Positions 58,620 through 64,000 of a DNA stretch of 64,000 bases are shown piece after piece. Position 1 is the first letter of the stretch; each line of letters starts with the position of its first letter. Position numbers and translations under genes: made by a program. Below the pieces are notes generated by a model, which saw nothing but the letters and a program-made list of their open reading frames with translations, did no database searches and had not been told where the DNA came from. The stretch is from Pararhizobium sp. IMCC3301 (GTDB lineage: Bacteria > Pseudomonadota > Alphaproteobacteria > Rhizobiales > GCA-2746425): the NCBI RefSeq assembly GCF_030758315.1, contig NZ_CP132336.1, positions 930,001 through 994,000 on the forward strand. The letters run 5' to 3'.

Positions 58620-59282
58620 ATGGCTCAAGACGATATCAAGGCAGACACCGGTGGGAGTGGCCATACGCAGCCAGTGCGTCCGTCCATGTGGGACGAGCGC
58701 TATGGCGCTCCAGGATACTTGTTCGGCACTGCGCCGAGTCAATTCCTGAATGACCACCGGGATTGCCTTGTCCCAGGTGCGCAGACACTGGCTCTCGCTG
58801 ACGGCGAAGGGCGCAACTCCGTCTTCCTCGCCGCATGTGGCCTGCAGGTAACCGCCATGGACGCCTCGCCTGTGGCCGTTGAAAAAGCCCGCGCGCTCGC
58901 TACCGAGCAAGGCGTCTCTGTCGATTTCCACGTGGCCGACATTCTGGACTGGGACTGGATACCCAATGTCTACGACCTTGTGGCAGGGATCTTCATCCAG
59001 TTCTCCCCTCCAGATGATCGGAAAGCGGTCTTTGAAGGCATCAAGAAAACCCTGAAACCGGGTGGCACCCTCCTGCTGCATGGCTATCGGCCCGAACAGA
59101 TCGAATACGGCACCGGTGGCCCACCGCATGCCGAGAACATGTACAGCGAGGACCTGCTGCGCACAGCCTTCAGCGACATGGAGATTCTCACTCTTGCAGC
59201 CTACGACCGAGTGGTTGACGAAGGCCGGGGCCATTCCGGGATGTCGGCACTGATCGACCTCGTGGCGCGAAAACCACTTTAA
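58620..59282 (+). CDS. SAM-dependent class I methyltransferase
   Basis: A 220-residue methyltransferase-fold protein. It starts WDERYGAPGYLFGTAPSQFL, typical of TehB/thiopurine-type small methyltransferases; SAM-binding region LALADGEGRNSVFLAACGLQ (motif I), then VTAMDASPVAVEKARAL (acid on strand 2). AAAGG precedes the ATG. It is divergent from the multicopper oxidase/DUF2892 pair. Substrate unknown; detoxification of a metalloid is a possibility from family resemblance only. Confidence 0.85.
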   Translation: MAQDDIKADTGGSGHTQPVRPSMWDERYGAPGYLFGTAPSQFLNDHRDCLVPGAQTLALADGEGRNSVFLAACGLQVTAMDASPVAVEKARALATEQGVSVDFHVADILDWDWIPNVYDLVAGIFIQFSPPDDRKAVFEGIKKTLKPGGTLLLHGYRPEQIEYGTGGPPHAENMYSEDLLRTAFSDMEILTLAAYDRVVDEGRGHSGMSALIDLVARKPL

Positions 59283-59605
59283 TGGTGTGTGACAAACAGG
59301 GTCGAATGCCCATCCTTCGTACCACTCGCGCGTGGTCGATAGACAGAAGCAACCGCTCTCGCCCTCGTGACTGTGACTGTGAATGTGAATAGATAACCAT
59401 TATTCACTGGCATGAAACAATTCGGCCGCCCTGCCGAGCGTTAGCACCTGATCGCTGGCAGCGCTGAAACGCCTCCGATTCAGGGAAATCCAACATCTCA
59501 ACAACTCTGGCCTGTTTGCCGCATCAAACAGCAAATAATCCGCTTGCGCCTGAATTTGAAATCACCTAAAGATATAAAGATATTGTTATATCATGCGGGA
59601 ATTTA
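59283..59605. other. Intergenic region before the ArsR-methyltransferase gene
   Basis: A 323-bp space. It has a short hexamer run (TGACTG/TGAATG at about 59368-59390), an inverted repeat GTGAATA-N9-TATTCAC at 59385-59407, and the ArsR-type operator at 59571. No gene was recognised. Confidence 0.55.
59571..59592. promoter_or_regulatory. ArsR/SahR-like operator before the ArsR-methyltransferase gene
   Basis: GATATAA-N8-TTATATC is a perfect 7-bp inverted repeat that ends 13 bases before the start codon at 59606. ArsR-family regulators of methionine metabolism, such as SahR, bind sites of this kind. The gene directly downstream encodes an ArsR-type protein followed by metF, so autoregulation of both is likely. 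Confidence 0.65.
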
Positions 59606-60628
59606 ATGCGGGAACAAAAGACCATCGGTCTGGAACAGCTGGTTGAAGCCTTGCGCGGCGCCGGTGAAACCACGCGTCTGCGCCTGCTCGCTTTACTGCA
59701 GAGCGGCGATCTGACGGTCAAGGATCTGACGCAGATTCTGGGCCAGTCCCAGCCCCGCGTGTCACGCCATTTGAAGCTGCTTGTTGAAGCCGCGCTGATT
59801 GAGCGGTTTCCGGAAGGATCATGGGTGTATTACCGCCCGTCAAAAAGCCCGGTCGGCCTGACAGCACAGGCCTTGCTGAACACTCTCAACCCCTCTGACA
59901 GCATCCTGCAGCGCGATCAGGAGCGGCTTGCGGAAGTAAAATCCCGTAATGCCGAAACCGCAGCCCGCTACTTTGCCCAGAGCGCCCAGCACTGGGACCG
60001 GATCAGAAGCCACCATATTTCCGAGCGTGCTGTCGAAAAGGCCCTGCTCGAATTGGTCGGCGACAAGCCGTTCGGCACACTTCTGGATGTCGGCACCGGA
60101 ACCGGGCGCATGCTGGAATTGTTGCAGGGCCATTATGCCGACGCCGTCGGCATCGATTCCAGCCTGGAAATGCTGGCGCTCGCCAGAGCCAATCTGGATG
60201 CCAGCAAAACCACCCATGCCCAGGTACGGTTCGGCGATATATTCAACCTGCCCGTCGCACGCAACACATTTGATGTGGCAGTGGTTCATCAGGTGCTGCA
60301 CTTCCTTGATGACCCGGCACGTGCGATAAAGGAAACGGCACAGGCGCTGCGGCCCGGCGGACGTTTGCTGATTGTCGATTTTGCACCGCATCAGCTGGAA
60401 TTTCTGCGCAATGAGCATGCCCATCGCCGGCTCGGATTTGATGAGGCCCAAATGGCCAGCTGGATCGACGACGCCGGGCTCGATCTTCTGTCCACTACGC
60501 ATCTGACCCCTGAAAAACCACGGCCCGATGCGCTGACCGTCAATATCTGGCTGGCACAGGACCCGCGCATCCTGATTGCAGCCGACACGATGCAGACCCG
60601 ATCAACCGTCACTTCGGAAACAGTGTGA
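59606..60628 (+). CDS. ArsR-family regulator fused to a methyltransferase-fold domain
   Basis: A 340-residue two-domain protein. Residues 1-90 are an ArsR-type winged helix (LRGAGETTRLRLLALLQSGD; KDLTQILGQSQPRVSRHLKL). The rest is a SAM-binding methyltransferase fold with motif I LDVGTGTGRMLELL near residue 160 and AVVHQVLHFLDDP. Placement one base into metF suggests that it senses SAM or S-adenosylhomocysteine and controls methionine synthesis. Whether it still methylates anything is unknown. GGGAA lies before the ATG. Confidence 0.9.
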   Translation: MREQKTIGLEQLVEALRGAGETTRLRLLALLQSGDLTVKDLTQILGQSQPRVSRHLKLLVEAALIERFPEGSWVYYRPSKSPVGLTAQALLNTLNPSDSILQRDQERLAEVKSRNAETAARYFAQSAQHWDRIRSHHISERAVEKALLELVGDKPFGTLLDVGTGTGRMLELLQGHYADAVGIDSSLEMLALARANLDASKTTHAQVRFGDIFNLPVARNTFDVAVVHQVLHFLDDPARAIKETAQALRPGGRLLIVDFAPHQLEFLRNEHAHRRLGFDEAQMASWIDDAGLDLLSTTHLTPEKPRPDALTVNIWLAQDPRILIAADTMQTRSTVTSETV

Positions 60629-61542
60629 TGTCAATTATCGCCAATCTACGGGAACATCAGAAACGCACGAAGCGCATTTCGTTCGAATTTTTTCCGCCCA
60701 AATCAGATGCCGGTGAGCAACAGGTCTGGTCTGCGATCAACCGTCTCAGCCTGTTCGGTCCCTCTTTTGTTTCCGTCACCTACGGCGCCGGTGGCAGCAC
60801 ACGGGAGCGTACCCACCGCACCGTCGCCGAACTGGCGAAAAATGCCTCAATGCGGCCGGCTGCGCATCTGACCTGTGTCGATGCCTCAAAAGATGAAGTT
60901 GATGCGGTTGTGGATGGCTATGCTGCCGCTGGCGTAAAACACATTGTCGCCCTGCGCGGCGATGCTCAAAATGGTGAAACCCAATTTGCGCCTCATCCGC
61001 AGGGCTATCAGAACGCGGCCGATCTGGTTGCCGGAATTACCCGCAGGGGCAGTTTTGACATATCTGTTGCCGCCTACCCGGAACGCCATCCCGACAGTCC
61101 GAGCTGGGACCATGAGCTGGACAATCTGAAGCGCAAGGTTGATGCCGGTGCGAGCCGCGCCATCACCCAGTTCTTCTTTGACAATGATCTGTTTGAAGCC
61201 TTTGTCGAGCGCGCCCGTGCTACCGGAATTTCAATTCCGATCATTCCCGGTGTGCTGCCTGTTTATAAATTTGCCCAGACCCGATCCTTTGCCAAACGCT
61301 GTGGCGCGGATGTGCCATATTGGCTGGAGCTTGCTTTTAACGGGCTGGACGATGATCTGGACACCCAAAGGCTGGTTTCCACAGCCATTCTCGCCGAACA
61401 GGTGTTCGATCTGGCGGAACGCGGTTTTGAAGATGTGCATTTTTACACGCTGAACAGATCTGAAATTGTCTTTGCAGTTTGTCATCTGATGGGCCTCGGC
61501 CCTGAACTGCAGACGGTCGAAACCGATCACCGCGCGGCCTGA
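60628..61542 (+). CDS. metF: Methylenetetrahydrofolate reductase
   Basis: Reduces 5,10-methylene-THF to 5-methyl-THF for methionine synthesis, using FAD. The 304-residue protein starts at ATG 60628 overlapping the regulator stop by one base (GTG 60625 is in frame). Motifs FEFFPPKSDAGEQQ, FVSVTYGAGGSTRERT and ITQFFFDNDLFEAFV are intact, including the family Glu in the first block. It is regulated most simply from the operator at 59571. Confidence 0.96.
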   Translation: MSIIANLREHQKRTKRISFEFFPPKSDAGEQQVWSAINRLSLFGPSFVSVTYGAGGSTRERTHRTVAELAKNASMRPAAHLTCVDASKDEVDAVVDGYAAAGVKHIVALRGDAQNGETQFAPHPQGYQNAADLVAGITRRGSFDISVAAYPERHPDSPSWDHELDNLKRKVDAGASRAITQFFFDNDLFEAFVERARATGISIPIIPGVLPVYKFAQTRSFAKRCGADVPYWLELAFNGLDDDLDTQRLVSTAILAEQVFDLAERGFEDVHFYTLNRSEIVFAVCHLMGLGPELQTVETDHRAA

Positions 61543-61711
61543 CCGGTCGTCGGCCGCCCCCGAATAAGTCAATCCGGACAAGCTATTTCATAAACAGTAG
61601 TAAATTATTGTTCAATGACAGACGACAGTTTGTTGTCCATAACAGGCCTTCCGAATCCGACCGCCTGACGCCAGTTTGCTTTTATCGCAATTCACCGATG
61701 AAAGTAGAACA

Positions 61712-62302
61712 ATGAACAGCACAATTCTGGAAGTTAATGCATCGGCCCGTCAATCCGGGTCTGTCAGCAGGCAATTGGTCACTGAACTGGTGCAGTCTCT
61801 AAGCGCCGATACGACAGCACGGATCATCCGTCGTGACACGGCAAGCGGCATAGAACTCGTCAGCGAAGATTGGGTGTCAGCAAACCAGACACCGAAACCA
61901 GACCGTACCGCCCGGCACACAAAGGCACTTGGCATGTCGGACATTCTGATCGAGGAAGTGCGTCAGGCAGATACGCTGGTCATTGGCGTTCCGATCTACA
62001 ATTTCGCCATTCCCGCCAGTCTCAAGGCCTGGATTGACCAGATCTGTCGCGCCGGTGAAACTTTCTCCTACACGGAACACGGACCGGTGGGTCTTTTGAC
62101 CGGAAAACGCGCTTATTTGGTTATCACTTCAGGTGGTGTGGAGAGCGGCTCAGATGTGGATTTTGCCACCAATTATATGAAGCATGTCCTCGGTTTCATC
62201 GGCATTGACGATGTCCAGATCATTGCCGCGGATCAGTTGCTGTTTCAGGGCGAGGAAAAGCTGTCAGCCGTCCGTGATACGATTGAAAATCTGGCTGCCT
62301 GA
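61712..62302 (+). CDS. azoR: FMN-dependent NADH-azoreductase
   Basis: Flavodoxin-fold NAD(P)H:quinone/azo reductase of the AzoR family. From ATG 61712 it has 196 residues. FMN-binding segments are ASARQSGSVSRQL at the start and PIYNFAIPASLKAWIDQICR in the middle, then GETFSYTEHGPVGLL. Probable role: quinone or azo-compound detoxification. It stands alone, with a terminator following. Confidence 0.92.
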   Translation: MNSTILEVNASARQSGSVSRQLVTELVQSLSADTTARIIRRDTASGIELVSEDWVSANQTPKPDRTARHTKALGMSDILIEEVRQADTLVIGVPIYNFAIPASLKAWIDQICRAGETFSYTEHGPVGLLTGKRAYLVITSGGVESGSDVDFATNYMKHVLGFIGIDDVQIIAADQLLFQGEEKLSAVRDTIENLAA

Positions 62303-62340
62303 CGCTGAAACCAGTCTGAATCGAAGAATTTTTCATAGAA

Positions 62341-62370
62341 AAGGCCGGGCTTTAAGCCCGGCCTTCTTGA
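62341..62370. terminator. Terminator shared by azoR and the small minus-strand gene
   Basis: A 10-bp stem AAGGCCGGGC/GCCCGGCCTT with a TTTAA loop. The T run is better on the minus strand (CCTTTTC), weaker on the plus strand (CCTTCTT). It lies between the convergent azoR and 30-residue gene. Confidence 0.8.
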
Positions 62371-62426
62371 CCCAGACGGTCGGCCACCACCCTAACAGTG
62401 GCCCATTGCGGAGCAGCTATTGTTGC

Positions 62427-62519
62427 CTAAACGGCACCCAGCACAATAGCTCCGATAAACAAAAACGCAGCACAAAGAAGAGCAAAATTCGTCGCTCTCA
62501 ACGCATTCATTTTCATCAT
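62427..62519 (-). CDS. Small membrane protein of 30 residues
   Basis: A 30-residue open frame, too short for most gene finders. GGAGG lies eight bases before ATG 62519 on the minus strand, an ideal ribosome site. The product is MMKMNALRATNFALLCAAFL followed by FIGAIVLGAV: a short basic start then one membrane helix. Similar small proteins occur in Hyphomicrobiales, as far as I recall; function is unknown. It has a terminator after it, which supports a real gene. Confidence 0.6.
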   Translation of the reverse strand: MMKMNALRATNFALLCAAFLFIGAIVLGAV

Positions 62520-62714
62520 TTTTCAATCCTCCGCTATAAAGCGTAAGTCAGAGTCTTTTCCATGTAGGTGGTATTGGAAAGAAAAAAACATGGTGCAGCG
62601 CAAGACAGGCAGCCCGTCAATACCGGCCGTCAGCTCTATTGCTCTGTCCTGTTTGGATTTTTCCGAACCGGGAAAACCATCTTACGTCTTATATAAGACG
62701 CCGGAAAAACCGAA

Positions 62715-63090
62715 TCACAGCTCAGTCCAGAGGTGGTTTGCCAGGCTCAGGAGCCTATTGTCCTGCTCCTACCTGCCAACAAGCTGAACCTCGATAGGCA
62801 AGCCTGATTCGTTCTGAAAGGCTGGAAGGTGAATGCAGGGCACATGCATCAGCGTCAAAAACGGTTGAAAATGGAAGTGCCCGTGTTTTTCAGGGTTGCC
62901 GGTGCGGTGCCAGGCGCAGACCGCGTGACCATCACATCAACGCTGGCCCGCAATTCAGCAAAATCAACCCACGCACGTGACGCTACCAGCGTTTATCTCG
63001 GTTGACGCCACCTCGCCAGCGGCGATCATTTCACGGATATCGGATGCAAACACACCCTCCGCGCCACGCTTTCAAAGAAGAGCCGCCAGT
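62715..63090 (-). pseudogene. Decayed amidase-signature enzyme (C-terminal remnant)
   Basis: Minus-strand translation in several frames gives, in order, WRLFFESVAR, EGVFASDIREMIAAGEVAST, FAELRASVDVMVTRSAPGTA with PATLKNTGTSIFNRF, then LMHVPCIHLPAFQNESGLPI and EVQLVGR, and finally EQDNRLLSLANHLWTEL. This is the order and sense of the C-terminal third of amidase-signature family enzymes (the D-V-TP-APG and GLP-GVQLVG motifs). At least two frameshifts and two stops break it, and the N-terminal two thirds with the catalytic Ser-Ser-Lys were not found. Confidence 0.75.
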
Positions 63091-63254
63091 GAAATGATTT
63101 TGTTGGGCTGAAATTTTGTGAGTTTCGGTGTTGCCGTCTTATTGATTTGACGATTGCGACAGGGACTCATTTATCGCTAACAAGACGCCTTTTTGCCACA
63201 AATACAAGCCACAGGGAGCCGGTAGATAGACGCGAGAAGGCGGATGACGCAGGT

Positions 63255-64000
63255 ATGATTGAAAAGTCTGTTTGGCCACAAATTTTTCTGACCGTAGCCC
63301 TGGCCCTGTCAAGTTATTCCATAACCGGCATAAATACCGCTTCAGCGCAGCAATCCGGCGAGCGGAGGAACTCGGTTGTCACGATTTTCAACCGCTTGAA
63401 GAATGATATTCGCCGCGCTCGCGGGCAGCCCTCTACGACACCGCAAACAGCGCCTCAAACCCGAACAAAGCGTCAGACAAGGACAAAACCGGCCAGCCCG
63501 GCGATTGCTCGGGCAGCCGGACCAGTTCCGCGTCCGCGCCCCCGCCTTGTTGCGCAAAGCAATGCAGCAGCAGGCAGCAGCGCAGAGCGCACTTCGATAT
63601 TCGCCTTTGCCCAGCCGCGCGCCCCACAGCCGTTGGCTGGAAAGCCGGCACCGTCTGTTGCCGCAGTCCCGACCCCGCCTCAGGTCAGACCTGGCAAACC
63701 GCTCACTGCAATTACCGCCATAAGGCCTGTGTTGCCAAAATCCGTCGACAGGCAGCGCGTAGCGGCCCCGCTGATACTGGCAAAGGTTTCAGGCAAGGCG
63801 CTACGCAGTTCCTGCCCGAAACGCCAGTTGGTCGGCCTCACCGGCCTGCGCACACCGCAAACAGTCAAATTATCGCCCCAGGCCAACGTTCAAAGACCGC
63901 TTGGTCTTGCCGCTGCCAAATGGGTGGAAACTGTTGTGCAACCTTCAGCCAGAAAGGTCTTTGGCAGTGACATTGTCTCTCTGCGCGTGGCTGCATCATT
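63255..64000 (+). CDS. Extensin-like protein, cut by the window end
   Basis: An open frame of at least 248 codons that runs off the right edge. It starts MIEKSVWPQIFLTVALALSS, a signal peptide ending near TASA. A long Pro/Ala/Arg/Thr-rich low-complexity linker follows (about residues 40-175), then a C-terminal domain starts with SSCPKRQLVGLTGLRTPQTV and LAAAKWVETVVQPSARKVFG, which matches the extensin-like C-terminal domain of alphaproteobacterial cell-envelope proteins. The end of that domain, including further cysteines, lies outside. Function not established. Confidence 0.75.
   Translation, partial: MIEKSVWPQIFLTVALALSSYSITGINTASAQQSGERRNSVVTIFNRLKNDIRRARGQPSTTPQTAPQTRTKRQTRTKPASPAIARAAGPVPRPRPRLVAQSNAAAGSSAERTSIFAFAQPRAPQPLAGKPAPSVAAVPTPPQVRPGKPLTAITAIRPVLPKSVDRQRVAAPLILAKVSGKALRSSCPKRQLVGLTGLRTPQTVKLSPQANVQRPLGLAAAKWVETVVQPSARKVFGSDIVSLRVAAS

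Noticed and set aside
59368-59407. Hexamer run and inverted repeat as a CRISPR or mobile end
   Set aside because: Too few and too short units; at most a small operator or hairpin.
62590-62787. 65-residue plus-strand frame after the small membrane gene
   Set aside because: It overlaps the end of the amidase remnant on the other strand and has no motif.

Overview
The window looks like chromosomal DNA of an alphaproteobacterium, most likely of the order Hyphomicrobiales (Rhizobiales) or a close relative. The evidence is the zeta-type F1-ATPase inhibitor (DUF1476) divergent from purC, the purC-purS-purQ-purL-bolA-grxD run, recA next to alaS, CckA beside an fliQ-fliR-flhB block, a perfect CtrA box in the flagellar promoter region, a cysteine-poor DksA, and DUF6867 attached to livHMGF. 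No tRNA, rRNA, CRISPR array, phage or full insertion sequence was recognised.

Layout. 1-4.3 kb: livHMGF plus DUF6867, a branched-chain amino acid importer; its likely binding protein lies apart at 20.4-21.5 kb. 4.4-8.3 kb: icd, trmJ, murI, rpsD. 8.4-13.3 kb (minus strand): a seven-gene purine run ending in bolA and grxD, with an unidentified lipoprotein between purQ and purL. 13.5-20.3 kb: the zeta subunit, an HpcH/HpaI aldolase, a YdeN-type hydrolase that has lost its nucleophile, purB, a P460-type cytochrome, rpe with a DUF2259 gene, and a P1-family peptidase. 20.4-25.9 kb: livK, alaS, recA. 26.1-30.9 kb: a LacI regulator divergent from a cassette of one sugar-type binding protein, a PfkB kinase and a pseudouridine-5'-phosphate glycosidase. 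31.1-39.5 kb: cckA and the flagellar genes flhB, fliR, fliQ, fliE, flgC, flgB, with fliO and fliP divergent. 39.5-45.0 kb: a D-hydroxyamino-acid cassette (DSD1-fold lyase, polar amino acid ABC importer, RidA, IclR). 45.3-48.8 kb: dksA, a broken fliX, a cell-wall amidase, a TerB-J-domain protein and an EamA transporter. 49.1-56.3 kb: a TAXI-TRAP transporter with a cupin and a fused 5-oxoprolinase/hydantoinase. 56.5-59.3 kb: a multicopper oxidase, a YgaP-like membrane protein and a methyltransferase. 59.6-62.3 kb: an ArsR-methyltransferase regulator with metF, then azoR. The right end holds a 30-residue membrane protein gene, an amidase pseudogene and the start of an extensin-like gene that runs off the window.

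How it fits together. A conserved housekeeping backbone (icd/trmJ/murI/rpsD, purine genes, rpe, alaS/recA, cckA plus flagellum) is interrupted by several catabolic uptake cassettes, each with its own regulator or transporter. The most promising candidates for undescribed biology are the pseudouridine-type cassette with a lone binding protein and two LacI-like operators 157 bp apart, and the RidA-linked D-hydroxyamino-acid cassette. Three smaller regulatory sites (CtrA, ArsR/SahR-like, IclR-like), two pseudogenes and a 263-bp inverted-repeat element were found by reading the gaps between genes.
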